A stretch of 64,000 nucleotides of DNA from NCBI RefSeq assembly GCF_001704415.2, contig NC_030820.1:44560036-44624035 (forward strand), given 5' to 3'. Positions 45,531-57,002 of this stretch are shown here, piece after piece. A program made the translations under genes and the position numbers. The first letter of the stretch is position 1, and each line of letters starts with the position of its first letter. Below the pieces are notes generated by a model, which was not told the DNA's origin, did not search any database, and worked only from the letters and a program-made list of their open reading frames with translations. The stretch is from Capra hircus. Lineage: Eukaryota; Chordata; Mammalia; Artiodactyla; Bovidae.

Positions 45531-46526
45531 CAGACATACCTCATTTTATCCAGCTTTGCTTCATTGTGTTTTTCACAAACTGAAGGTTTGTGTCAGCTCT
45601 GCATCCAGCAAGTCTAACGGCACATTTTCCCAACAGCATTTGCTCTCTTCATGTTTTTGTGTCACACTTTGGTGGTTTTTACAATGTTTCGACTGTTTTT
45701 GTATTTGCTACGGGATCTATGATCTGTGGTCTTTGATGTTACTCCTATGACATTCTGAAGTCTCAGATGATGGTTAGCATTTTTTGAGTAATAGCATATT
45801 ATTTAAGGCATGTATGTTATTTTTTTTTACATAATGCTATTGTATGCTTAATAGACTACAGTATAAACTAGACTTTTATATGCACTCAGTTCAGTTTAGT
45901 TCAGTCGCTCAGTCGTGTCCGACTCTTTGCCACCCCATGAATCGCAGCACACCAGGCTTCCCTGTCCATGACCAGCTCCAGGAGTTCACTCAGATTCACG
46001 TCCATTGAGTTAGTGATGCCACCCAGCCATCTCATTCTCTGTCATCCCCTTCTCCTCCTGCCCCTAATCCCTCCCAGCATCAGAGTCTTTTCCAATGAGT
46101 CAACTCTTCACATGAGGTGGCCAAAGAACTGGAGCTTCAGCTTTAGCATCATTCCTTGCAAAGAAATCCCAGGGCTGATCTCCTTCAGAATGGACTGGTT
46201 GGATCTCCTTGCAGTCCAAGGGACTCTCAAGAGTTTTCTCCAACACCACAGTTCAAAAGCATCAATTCTTCAGCGCTCAGCCTTCTTCACAGTCCATCTC
46301 TCACATCCATACATGACCACAGGAAAAACCATAGCCTTGACTAGCCGGACCTTAGTCAGCAAAGTAAAATGTCTGCTTTTGAATATGCTATCTAGGTTGG
46401 TCATAACTTTTCTTCCAAGGAGTAAGCGTCTTTTAATTTCATGGCTGCAGTCACCATCTGCAGTGATTTTGGAGCCCAAAAAATATGCACTAGGAAGCCC
46501 CAAATTTTTTATGATTTACTTTATTG
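45531..46526. mobile_element. Tigger1-type DNA transposon, internally deleted, itself interrupted
   Basis: Left end CAGACATACCTCATTTTATC directly after a TA, then AACTGAAGGTTTGTGTCAGC and CTTTGATGTTACTCCTATGA. It jumps to the opposite-end sequence: CAGATGATGGTTAGCATTTT, CTATTGTATGCTTAATAGAC, TTTTATATGCACT. After the BovB insertion AGGAAGCC and TGATTTACTTTATTG continue it. The far terminal repeat is lost. No transposase is left. Confidence 0.8.
45887..46482 (-). mobile_element. BovB LINE inserted in Tigger, 9 bp target-site duplication
   Basis: Reverse strand: CAGTTCAGTTTAGTTCAGTC tail, then the C-terminal reverse-transcriptase frame back to the GSKITADGDCSHE segment (about 46470). Flanked by ATATGCACT at 45878-45886 and 46483-46491, which restores the Tigger sequence when removed. 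The long plus-strand open frame here is antisense BovB. Confidence 0.93.
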
Positions 46527-46736
46527 GGCTTCCCTGATGACTCAGATGGTAAAGAAACTACTTATAATGCATGAGACCTGGGTTCAATCCCTGGGTCAGG
46601 AAGATCCCCTGGAGAAGGGCATGGCAACAATCCAGTATTGCCTAGAGGACTTCATGGACCGAAAAGTCTGGTAAGCCACAGTCCATGGGGTTGAAAAGAG
46701 TCAGATAAGACCAAGCAGCTAACACTTTGACTTTCA
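46527..46736 (+). mobile_element. Bov-tA SINE
   Basis: GGCTTCCCTGATGACTCAGA head, GGGTTCAATCCCTGGGTCAG, body to GAGTCAGATAAGACCAAGC, tail CACTTTGACTTTCATCATG. Confidence 0.9.
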
Positions 46737-47290
46737 TCATGTTTTCAAGATACAGTCAATGGATGGAAATATAATTTTCATATTTTTATGAAACTGCAGT
46801 ACACTCCCAAATGATCTACAGATTCAATGCAATCCCTATCAGAGCCCCAGCTCTCTGCCCTGTAGAAATCGACAGGCTGATTCTGAAATTTATATGAAAA
46901 TTGCATAGGACCCAAGATAGCCAAAAGAATCCTGAAGAAGAACAAATTTAGGGGATTCACATTTCCCGATTTTAAAACATACTTAAAAGCGATGGTGACC
47001 AAACACTGTAGTGCTGACACGAGGCTTGATCAGTGGAATAGAACTGAGGGTCTCTAAGTGGATTTTCACATACGCAGTGAGCTGATTTTTGTAAACGTGA
47101 CACTGACTCAGTTCTGCAGCTTGGGAAAGCAGAGCTACTGGGGTCTACAGTGAACACAGGGAGAGAGATGGGGAGAGATTCAAGTCCAGACGACCAGGTT
47201 CCAGTCTGACCACTTCCAGTTTTCATGAGAAGCTGGAATTTTAAAACATGTGGCAAAACAACTATTCTCCAATAAAAATTTTTTTTAAAT

Positions 47291-48189
47291 GTGTAATCTC
47301 TAGGCAACATTTAACTGATAAGTAGATAAAATGTAAGCTTTCAGAAGAGTGTTCTGTACCACTCTTTTTATTTTAACAGAACAGAGAAGAGAGGGCAGAA
47401 TCACTCAAAAGATTTAACAAATAAAATTCACAGCATACAAAGGAGCCTCTCTTTGGCAAATGATAAAATGACACGTCTATCAGAACAGACTCTAAAGAGC
47501 TTCTCATGATTTTTGATGCATTTCAGGAATGGAAACCTGTTTTGGGGTAGAAATAGCTCTGTTCTGTGCTGGAATCAACATTTGCAGGCCACACTGGACC
47601 CTGGAGAGCCTCACGCGCATGCAGAAAATTCAGGAATGGCCCCCTCCACTCTCTGAAAGGCACCTGCTGGATGTAGGAAATAGTCCCCCATGACCCCACA
47701 AGGCAGCGTGTTTGACTCCGAGGCCTGCGTGCTTCAGATGGCGCTCGAGGACTCATTCTGTGTAAGTACTCATCCTGGCAGCTGCAAGGCTGGTGGTCCC
47801 AGGCAAACCCGAGTGTTTTCTTAAATGTGATTTCTAGAATGAGATCACACTCCCCAGACTGCGTCCGATTTCTTCTGGGAAATCAGCAGGCTAGTGGAAA
47901 GGAGCACCTGACCACATTCTCTTGGCCCATAGGAAAGTGATAGAGGGCTGTTCTTCCAAGCAGAGATGTGTTTTGGTGGCCTGTATACAGATGGGCTAAT
48001 TGAAAATTATATTGAGAGTTTCATTTCTAAGTTTGATATTGTTGTTCAGTACATATTATGTTTTCCTCACAGTCCATATGTCCCATATATGTTCACTGTA
48101 ATGAAAACTATTAAAATACTTACCCTCTGTACAGATATACATTTCTCTCTTTCTCTCTGTCTCCCTCAGATGTATATCAAGGCATATTA
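47291..48189. other. Intergenic stretch with one consensus splice donor
   Basis: Mostly unassigned. A TGTGTAAGT donor-like word on the plus strand at about 47757-47765 ends a short open segment starting ATG at 47690 (MTPQGSVFDSEAC...); see findings. Otherwise no gene. Confidence 0.3.
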
Positions 48190-48408
48190 AGGTTTCCTGG
48201 CTCAGTGGTAAAGAACCTGCCTACCAATGCAGGAGGTGCAGGAGATGGGGGTTCGATCTCTGGGTTGGTAAGATCACCTGGAGAAGGGCATGGCAACCAC
48301 TCCGGTATTCTTGCCTGGAGAATTCCATGGACAGAGAAGCCTGGTGGGCTAAGTCCATGGGGTCACCAAGAGTCAGACATAACTGAGTGGTTGAACTCAC
48401 ATGCACAT
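48190..48408 (+). mobile_element. Bov-tA SINE
   Basis: AGGTTTCCTGGCTCAGTGGT, GGGGGTTCGATCTCTGGGTT, end AGAGTCAGACATAACTGAG. Confidence 0.9.
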
Positions 48409-49851
48409 GTTAAGATGAGACAATTTGGCAGTGGAATTCTAAAGAAATATGATACTCTGTCTAAAAAATCTCTGATATTGATGATAAGTTTAGACATTTT
48501 CTTTTTTTAAAATATACTCTTAATGACTTGAAATCACATAGTTTTTAAATAATACATTACACATAGTCTATTCCTTAGGTTATGTACATAGCATTTAGAG
48601 TCAGCAAGCTAATTCAATATGTAAACATATTTAAGATATTTTAATACAGCATCTGCTTTCCTCTGTAATACAGGTTGAACTCTTCATCAGTATTTTATTT
48701 TAAAGTATCATGATGAGAAGTGTTTTTGTGTACTAACTTAGTTTTGTGTGCAATCGATTGATTTCTTGGTTGCATAAAACACACAGAGCATGTTCCCATC
48801 TGAAATGTGGCAGGAAGGAAATTAGGAAGGATGAGGAGGCTGTGTCACTGTACTAGGAAAGGCTCTCTATTGAGCATCACAGAAACGCAACATGAACTAG
48901 GTCGATGAACACACGGTAGTGGTTGATTGTTTATTTTTTTTGACTCCCACCCAGAAGCCCAGGGTGGCTCCGGTGCAGCGCAGCTGATCTGGGCTGATGC
49001 TATCAGAGCTCCCGCCCCTTCTGTCTCTGGGTTCTGCCTCATCCTTTCGTAGGTGGGCTTCACTTGGTGGGAAAGACAGGGGACAGGACAGGTAGTGATC
49101 CCAAAGGGAAACAACTATCCTCAGCTTGTGCACGTCTCAGAAGATGGGGCCTGGGATGGCAGCCCCCTGCTTTGTGTCCCGATGAGGTGTGGAAGAATCT
49201 GAAGTTAGTCAGTGGTGCCGGGAGTCTTCCTACAGAGAGAAAACCTGAGCTCCATTTAACCAGCCGTGTGTCTTTCTGATACAAAGGGATTTACCCTTGA
49301 AAACGAAGGTGAAGTTTTATAGGAGAGGATGAGGGACACCGGACAAGGAAGGAGAAAATAAAATCACAGGAGAGTGAGAACCGGCAAGGAAAATAGAGGA
49401 AAATCAACACTGTGACCAGAAGACGCAGGAACACAAGGCTTCTAGGAATGGCTGACGCTCCCCTTGGGCAGACAGAGAGGAGGTGTCTGCTTCACGTCTG
49501 AGGGCTGGAGACAGATGCAAGGGGGTCTGGGGGTAATTCACGTTACAAGGTCCGCTCCTTCTCTTCTGTTACCCTTTCCCTATTTTAGTTCCCTTTCAGA
49601 GAACACAAGAAGTCTTTAAACACAGGAAACCAGCTCTTTGTCAATATTTAAAGAGCAAGTTTCATCTTGGCAAAGATGTAAAAACGTGTAATACTGTGTT
49701 TTCTGTTTCCTGACTTCAGTTACCATTAAGGCCTGGCAAGAATGAGTGATAATATAGAGATTTCATGATCATGGTCATTTGATTTTTAATTGTCACTACT
49801 GGTTTTATTTTTTACTATTGTGGCATGACTTGTTTTTACAGGGAGGTGGGA
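48409..49851. other. Intergenic stretch, no gene seen
   Basis: AT-rich to about 48800, mixed after. Short open frames on both strands at 48845-49284 show no family similarity. Confidence 0.4.
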
Positions 49852-50048
49852 AAAGAGAAAGTGAAAGTCGCTCAGTCGTGTCTGGCTCTGTGACCCCATG
49901 GACTATACAGTCCGTGGAATTCTCCAGGCCAGAATACTGGAGTGGGTAGCCCTTTCCTTCTCCAGGGGATCTTCCCAACCCAGAGATCGAACCCAGGTCT
50001 CCCGCATTGCAGGCGGATTCTTTACCAATTGAGCTTTCAGGGAAGCCC
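49852..50048 (-). mobile_element. Bov-tA SINE
   Basis: Reverse strand: AAGTGAAAGTCGCTCAGTCG start, GATCGAACCCAGGTCTCCCG, end GAGCTTTCAGGGAAGCCCC. Confidence 0.92.
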
Positions 50049-50221
50049 CACAGAGAGGTGAGAACAGTGCAAATTAAATACTAGATGTAAAACCAGTCAG
50101 AGGAGAGAAAAGAGAAGGTGGACATTTAGAGAGGGGCTCAATTTTCCAACATTAGGGCTTCTGAGAGCTTCTTACTCCAAGAAGGGGCTGGGGTGAGAGG
50201 CGGGGGTCTGGGAGGAAGAAG

Positions 50222-50425
50222 GTGAAGTTGCTCAGTCGTGTCCGACTCTTTGCCACCCCATAGACTGTAGCCCACCAGACTCCTCCGTCCATGGGATTTT
50301 ACAGGCTAGACTACTGGAGTAGGGTGCCATTTCCTTCTCCAGGGAATCTTCCTGACCCAGGGATGGAACCCCAGGTCTCCCGCATTGTAGGTAGATGCTT
50401 TTACCATCTGAGCCACCAGAGAAGG
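50222..50425 (-). mobile_element. Bov-tA SINE
   Basis: Reverse strand: GTGAAGTTGCTCAGTCGTGT start, GATGGAACCCCAGGTCTCCC, end CATCTGAGCCACCAGAGAAG. Only about 170 bases from the previous copy and in the same orientation, but not a tandem duplication because the spacer is unrelated. Confidence 0.92.
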
Positions 50426-51527
50426 GGTAGGTGAAACAGACCAACAGGAGGCAGATGCAGGTTTACAGTGAGTGGCTGGCAGGCTGTCATGGAGGCTGGG
50501 CAGGCTGACCTGCCCTGCCCTGACCTGCCATCTGCGAGCTGGGGGCCCAGGAAGGGCAGTGGGTAGTGTGGCTCAAGGCCTGGAGCTGGAACACAGGACA
50601 AGTCACCAGGAGACCCGCCTCCTCCCCCAGCAAGCCACCCCCACAGGGAAGAGCCTGCACCCTGCTCCCTGGAGGCCAGGACTTCATAGGTGTCCTTGGC
50701 CAGGCCAGCCCTCCTGATGAAAAGGCAATCAGCGAAAAGGAATTCCTTCATCCCACAGCTAAGTCCTGTCGCAAGCATTGCCTCGGGCTGGCGGCCTGAC
50801 AGCAGATGTGGTGAGATGACACAGCAACAGATAAGAAAGGATTAAAATCTCCCATCCTTATTCCCAAGTTGATTTAAAAAATAACAAGAGTTATTCTTTA
50901 TATAATGATGGGGCAAAACCTGAAGTTCATTAAACGTATCTCAGAGTCCTTTTTCAACTGGATGCTCAAATACTTGAAAACAGTCTTCAGCATAAAAACG
51001 TGTAGACATAGGGTGATTAAGCTAAGAACCTTGTGAAGATATAACCCCGTGCAGACCAAAAGCCCGTAGAATGATTGGTACTGAGAACTGGCAAACGCTG
51101 GTTATTTTGTGGCTTCTGCCTCCTGAAATTCAGGAAATCTATCATCTTTGTTTTTTTCTAAAGCAGAGGTTCAATATTTTGTGGATTCCCCTGATACTCT
51201 GACAGGTTCAGTGGACATAAGACACAGTAACAACCCTGTCTATTTCTATCTTGAAAAAGAGAGCATTCATCTGATGGGCTGCCCATTATTCAGGAAGAGG
51301 TTTAGGGTTATTAACATTATTATTCATAACATTATTATTAAAATGGCCATCTCCTGAACATTCACCCAGGTAAGGTCATGGGAAATCATATTATACGACT
51401 GTAATAGCCAGGTTCCCATTAGGCCCTGTGAACTGCAGGGTTGCTGGAGGGGTGAGGCAGTACCGACAGACCCTGGGGGACCTTGTCTTCTCAGATTCTG
51501 CCTGTGTGATGGGCTGCACTCGTCAGG
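50426..51527. other. Intergenic stretch, no gene seen
   Basis: GC-rich to 50800, AT-rich after. No repeat or exon recognised. Confidence 0.4.
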
Positions 51528-51742
51528 GGCTTCCCTGGTGCCACAGTGGTGAAGAACCGCCTGCCGAAACAGGAGACATAGGAGATGCGGGTTTGATCCC
51601 TGGGTTGGGAAGATCTGTGGAGGAGGGCGAGGCAACCCACTAAAGTATTCTTACCTGGAAAATCCCATGGGCAGAGAATCCTGGTGAGCTACCGTCCGTG
51701 GGGTTGCAAAGAGTCGGAACATGACTGAAGCAACTTAGCACA
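51528..51742 (+). mobile_element. Bov-tA SINE
   Basis: GGGCTTCCCTGGTGCCACAG head, GTTTGATCCCTGGGTTGGGA, end AGAGTCGGAACATGACTGAA with a CAACTTAGCACAG tail. Confidence 0.92.
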
Positions 51743-52977
51743 GATGCACCAACCAGGGCCCAAGCTCCGCTGACTGATGCTCACGGCTCACTGGGCACCC
51801 ATGGGTGCTGCCTTGACCAATGTGTTCGTTACTACTTGGTTCCAAGTTGGTGTCTTCTGTTTTAGTATCATTTCAAAATTTAGCTAAGGATTAGATGATC
51901 CACAGTTTCACAGTTTTACTAAATATTAGATAAGGCCTTATTTCTAAAGAGTAGAAAATGCCATCATCTCACTAAATAGTACGTAAACCCATGAAACATG
52001 AGATCAGAAAGAATGAGTGAGACGTCTTCTCTCCAGGAAGCTTTGCTTGAATATATTTTAAAACAGAGTAACTAAAACACATGGTTGAATCTGATGCATG
52101 GAGGTGACCATATATGACTGAGAAATTTTAAGAAGTCTGGAAGGATTCTGCATTCAAGGATCTTTGTGATAATTTGTTTTGAGGAGTTTCAGAAGCAATG
52201 GGGAGTCTTTGGTTCGGGGAAGGAGCAGAACCTGGCCTGGCTATCCAGGGGCTGGACTCCGAGCACAGGATGGAGGAAGAACCCACTTCTGTGCAGGTCA
52301 GGTGGAAGGGTCTGAGTTTATGACTTTCATATCTTTTTCAGAGCATGACGACTGCATTATGCCTTTCAGTCACGAGAGGGAAGCACCGGACTGAACTAAG
52401 CCTCCTCAGGGCTTCAGCAAGAGGGAAAACAGCAAACACAAAACGGAAAGCTTCTCTGTGATCCTGTCCTTTCTTGATTCCTTCTATTTTTTTCTCCCTT
52501 TCTCCCCTCTTCCTTCCTCCTTGCCTCTGGTGCATCATCTTCCCTCATCTTGGCAATCTTCCTAAACGTTCCTAAGAGAATTCCTGCTTTGTGCATCCAG
52601 GGAACAAAGAGATTCAGGGAACAAGCCCACTTTCACCATGATGGACCCAAATTACGTATTCTAATCGCAGTGGCTGGTTTTGGTTCCTGAATACCTGAAG
52701 ACCATTTGAAACATTAGTAAGTTGATCAAAAGTGATTCTTAGGAGCTTTGTTTCCTTTCCACATTTCTTGAATTCTTTGTTCTGCCCGAAAATGCTTCCC
52801 TCTGAGGTCATCAGGATGCACAGGCAACCTGGAATCGCATCCCAGGCAACAGCACGGCCTCGGAGACGTTGGAGGGAGGGATTGTGGCCACCAGTGTGTC
52901 GGGGCATTGCCCTAGAGGTGGCCCGGGCCCCCCATGTGCCCACTGAGGGGGTTGAGGGGCTGCAGGTTCCACACGGC
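51743..52977. other. Intergenic stretch, no gene seen
   Basis: No repeat recognised. A pyrimidine-rich run lies at 52485-52530. Confidence 0.4.
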
Positions 52978-53100
52978 TCCTACTCTGTGACCTTAAGCAG
53001 GGTATTTATTTCTCCAAGGGTCAATTAGAAAAGTATTAAAATGAGGTTAGTAATAGTACTCATTTCACAGACTTTTGAGGACGGTACGACCATGGATTTA
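52978..53100 (-). repeat. MIR-like remnant
   Basis: CTACTCTGTGACCTTAAGCA, GGTATTTATTTCTCCAAGGG and GGTTAGTAATAGTACTCATT follow the reverse MIR core. Confidence 0.55.
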
Positions 53101-53129
53101 ACATCTAGGGTCTGCTCTATGCTGTTGTT

Positions 53130-53470
53130 ATTATTTTTTTAGATCTTACTTTTTGTTGTGGTGTAGTTGATGTACAATGTTATTTGTTTCAGGTGTATAC
53201 CACAGTGATCCCCAATTTTTAAAGATTACACTTTGTTTAAAGTCATCATGAAATGTTGGTTGTATTCCCTGTGCTATAAATAGATCCTTGTAGCTTATTT
53301 GTTTTAAACATAGTAGTCTGGGGATGACCCAGAGAGATGTTATGGGGAGGGAAGTGGGAGGGGGGTTCATGTTTGGGAACGCATGTAAGAATTAAAGATT
53401 TTAAAATTTAAAAAATAAAAAACTAAAAAAAAAAAAAAAAAAGATAAACATAGTAGTCTCTACCCCCGAG
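53130..53470 (-). mobile_element. L1 3' fragment hosting a younger L1 tail
   Basis: TTTTGTTGTGGTGTAGTTGA, TATTTGTTTCAGGTGTATAC, CCCTGTGCTATAAATAGATC and, beyond the insertion, CTCTACCCCCGAGCTTTACC are the reverse-strand artiodactyl L1 3' end. Confidence 0.75.
53320..53444 (+). mobile_element. 125 bp young L1 3' end with poly-A and 15 bp target-site duplication
   Basis: GGGGATGACCCAGAGAGATG, GAGGGAAGTGGGAGGGGGGT, AATTAAAGATTTTAAAATTT, then 18 A. Perfect TAAACATAGTAGTCT lies on both sides (53305-53319 and 53445-53459). The clean tail and duplication indicate recent target-primed reverse transcription. Confidence 0.9.
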
Positions 53471-54103
53471 CTTTACCTTGTCTCTCTCTACTGGAAACCA
53501 TTAATCTGTTCTCCATGTCCATGAGTCTGTTTTTATTTTATTATATTCACTAATTATTGTTTTATTAATACTATGAATTTCAGCTTTTTTAAAACCCCTA
53601 TTTCTTGTTAAAAGCCGATTGGAATTATTGCATTAATAATCCTTCAGCTTTTCCCAAACTCCTAAATGATGAAAACTATGACTCACTTCATCTGTAGGAG
53701 CTCATCCAGTCAAGACACGTAGGAACATGAAATGTCTCTTTAAATATGCTTAAATTTGACTTAATGCTCACAGCATTGCTCTCTTTTCAAAACCGTCTTA
53801 ATTGCCAAGAAAATAATGCTGTAGTATCGAATACGTTTTATAACAAAATTAGAATTCTATTTAGAGCATCCAATTTCTAGAACCTGGCTAAGCCAGATAT
53901 CTGGAGTCTCTGCTGTCCAGCAGGGCAGCTCCTGGCCACATAAAACCACAGGAGGCTTGGAATGTTGCCCACCCACCGTGTGGTGGAACACACAACGGAT
54001 TTAAGGACTCTGTGTCATGAAAAGACTGTGATGACCTCATTAACATCATTTTTGCATCAATGGCTTGTTGAATTAAAACTCTAGTTGTATTGGGCCGCAT
54101 AAA
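53471..54103. other. Intergenic stretch, no gene seen
   Basis: AT-rich unassigned sequence between L1 and a BovB tail. Confidence 0.4.
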
Positions 54104-54210
54104 ATCAGTTCAGTTCAGTTCAGTTGCTCGGTCGTGTCTGACTCTTTTCGACCCCATGGACTGCAGCATGCCAGGCCTCCCTGTATATCACCAACTCCGA
54201 GTTTACCCAA
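54104..54210 (-). mobile_element. BovB 3' tail, extremely truncated
   Basis: CAGTTCAGTTCAGTTCAGTT tail, GCTCGGTCGTGTCTGACTCT, GGACTGCAGCATGCCAGGCC, CCCTGTATATCACCAACTCC. About 107 bp. Confidence 0.9.
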
Positions 54211-56204
54211 ACTAAAATACCCATACAAAATATGTTATCAAAAAGCATATTCATATGTTACCCACATAAAATATGTTATCAAAATTACTTTCATTGTTTT
54301 ATTTTATCTTTGCAAAGTGCTTTAGAAAATTAAAAATTCCCAACGTGCTTGTTTGTATTTCTAGTTGAAAGCATTCTCCTAAGGAATTCTGCATTTGTTA
54401 CAGTATTTTCAAAAGGAAGACAAATGAATGGGGGATAAATTGAGAACACAGTCAGTTAAGAGGTACTTAAAGGAGGTCTCCCAGTAATTCACAGAGCAGC
54501 TTTCTCATTTCCCATTTCTGCCAGTTTTTTGACCTCCGAATCATTTATCTTTATTGAAATGTGACAAAGCCTTTTCCTTTTCTCTTCTGCTTTCTTGGGA
54601 AGCCTGAGTCTTAATGTGAATTATCAGTAAATCCATCAAACGTGAACAGAAGTGAGTCCCGGGTCCTACCTGCAAGGCTCCTCTTTCTGCACTGCTGCCG
54701 GGTGATGGGTGCTCAGGTTGTGGACACCCAGCTGCTTGTCGTATTAATGGCCCGCTTGCTCCAGGCTTCGCTCATTCAGCTCCATCTCACTGAAAAATTC
54801 AGGCATTTACTCCTTAAATAAATACGTTGCCTCTCACGGCACATCTTTTTCTCCCCTTAAAATATCAGGAAAAATACATATTTCATAAAAACTCATCCTC
54901 ATGTAAGACAGTCCCCCCCCACCATACACAGTGTGATGAAATCAGCAGTGAGAGATGGCATGGTACTAATTTTTGTCCTGCTGCACAGATTATATCCTAA
55001 CTGGGTTTACTACCGTGCTGTTTATTAAGGATCATGAGCTGCCACGAGGCCAGAAGCCTGGTCGTTTCCAGTGGCCACAAGATCCCCATGTCCCCCTGAT
55101 GCTGGTTACTCTCCTCCTCATTACATTCCAGCCAGGCTGGACTTTCTAAGATTTCAGGAAGCATTTTATGACACACAGGGCAGGAAAGGCATCATTTACA
55201 ACATGTGCTAGTTACTTGTCTTTTATTTATACACCGTTTTGCTCGAAAGGCTTTTATTTCCATGCAGGCAGTGGATCCTCAATTCTATTTCCACAAATTC
55301 GCTGCCTCCGCCTGTCTTCCTATTGTGTTTTTATATGACTACCATGTTTCCATAATAAATAACAAGAGAGAATTAATTTTGTTTTTGGCCGTGGGTGTAA
55401 GCAAAACCTACAAACACAATCTCAGATGGGATCTGTGTTACACCCACTCACATGTGGTCAATCAGCCCCGGAAGCCTGTTAACTGCTGATCATTATATTA
55501 TTAACTAAACCTAAACCTGTATTGGTTCTAATGAGGACTCAGATACTGGAATGACTGTGCTGTCCCATGGGTTCTTCAGTTGTGGGATGTGACTGGATCT
55601 AAAAGAGAGACGATTGTTTTTTTTATCCTCCTTTTCATTTTAATTGCTATATTGGTAATGTTACTTTAGTTACCCGGAGCAAACATTCTTTTTTTTTTTT
55701 AAGATTTGAACTAAATTTTACTTTAATTAATAATACTATATCACATGTTAATTTCCTGTTTTTTTAAAAACATATTTATTTGTATTCTCAGAATAGGATT
55801 AGAAATTTCAAGGCTCATTCAAATTTTTTTTACTCACAAAGATAATAAATTTTCTAGACTTTTAGCAGTAATCCTAGATATGAAAATACATTGAACTATA
55901 TCACAATTTTGAGTGATTATAAATTAGAAATCTAGCATTCTATTCGTACTACGTCAAACAAGTGGATTTAAAATGTCACAAATTTTTTAGCTATTCAAAA
56001 ATGCATAAGCTTTCTAAAATATATATGTTATATTTTACATACTATTTATATATATATGTAAACTAAAGTTTCCCTACTACGAACAAGACGATTCTTTTTT
56101 CAAACAGTCGGAGCGCCTAGAACAGAAGAGAGTGGGAGGGGTGCTCTTAGTGCCAGAGAAAGGCCCTGGGGGTCGATTCCGAGGCCCCTGCCTTTCCCCT
56201 CCCC
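54211..56204. other. Repeat-poor AT-rich stretch, no gene seen
   Basis: Nearly 2 kb without a recognised transposon. A near-identical word (AAAATATGTTATCAAAA) occurs twice 40 bases apart, near 54227 and 54267. Confidence 0.4.
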
Positions 56205-56340
56205 CTTATCCCTGTGACCTCAAGCGTGACTCAGCTTTTCTGAGCCTTTGTCTCCTCGTATATAAAGGAGGGAATAGCGCTGCTTATGGGGCAGGGTGGT
56301 TGCAAGGGTTGACGCAGCGATCCTGGAAAACCACATTGTA
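56205..56340 (-). repeat. MIR remnant
   Basis: CCCTGTGACCTCAAGCGTGA, CAGCTTTTCTGAGCCTTTGT, CTCCTCGTATATAAAGGAGG, GGTTGCAAGGGTTGACGCAG follow the reverse MIR core. Confidence 0.65.
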
Positions 56341-57002
56341 AATGAAACAGCAGGATGCAATGTCACCTTCCTTTAATCATTTTCACCAACAAATAATTAA
56401 GGTCCCAAATCCTCTAGGCTTTGGCTTTGTGGAAAAACGTCAACACTGTTAATCCAGGAATGAATGAGAGGGGGTGGGCCAAGTGCCTGGATCGGTAAAC
56501 AGATCCTGATATTTCTCTCTCCAGCTCCCAGGAAGGCATGGCTTTGACGTGTTTCAAAAATACCAACTGAGAGCTCCAGGATCAGCGAGTCCTGATTCGA
56601 TGCCTGTGCCAGTCAGCATCCAGATGGCCGTGTGGCTGAGTGTGGTCCTTGATACCAGAAGTCTTCTACCACCAAGATTTGATCGTGGCGACCTGGTGGA
56701 GGAGAGGGTGGGAAAGCCAGGGGGAGCTGGGGCAGGGTCCCTGTGGCCCCGGAGTGGGAGGCGGCAGGAAGTCTGCTTCCTGCTCTATAAGGGCTGGGCG
56801 TGCAGTCTGGGGCAGACTCAGACTTCCTCCATCTCTTCCTCTCGAACTCTTCCTGGCGGCAGGGACCTGCACGTCCTTTTTCCTTCTCAGGTAAACATAC
56901 AAGGTCTCCCAGTTTAAAGCAATTCACAGTCGCATTGGGAGAAAAAAAGAATGTCTCAGTTTGATTCTGAATGAAGTTTAATAGCCTTGATCAATAATTT
57001 GT
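56341..57002. other. Intergenic stretch, no gene seen
   Basis: GC-rich around 56690-56790; overlapping open frames on both strands at 56549-56927 have no domain and contradict each other. Confidence 0.4.

Larger units (their letters stand above)
45225..47290 (+). mobile_element. L1 ORF2 fragment hosting nested insertions
   Basis: Left piece (45225-45530): AATCAATGACCTGTATATTG, AGGATAGAAGATCAATATTT, CTCACAATAGCCTGAAAAAG. Right piece (46737-47290): TACAGATTCAATGCAATCCC, AGATAGCCAAAAGAATCCTG, and a CTATTCTCCAATAAAAATTT end. Both are L1 ORF2/3' sequence in sense order; the 1.2 kb between them is later DNA. Confidence 0.82.

Noticed and set aside
45968..46537. 189-codon plus-strand frame
   Set aside because: It is the antisense of a BovB insertion, which commonly leaves a long complementary open frame.
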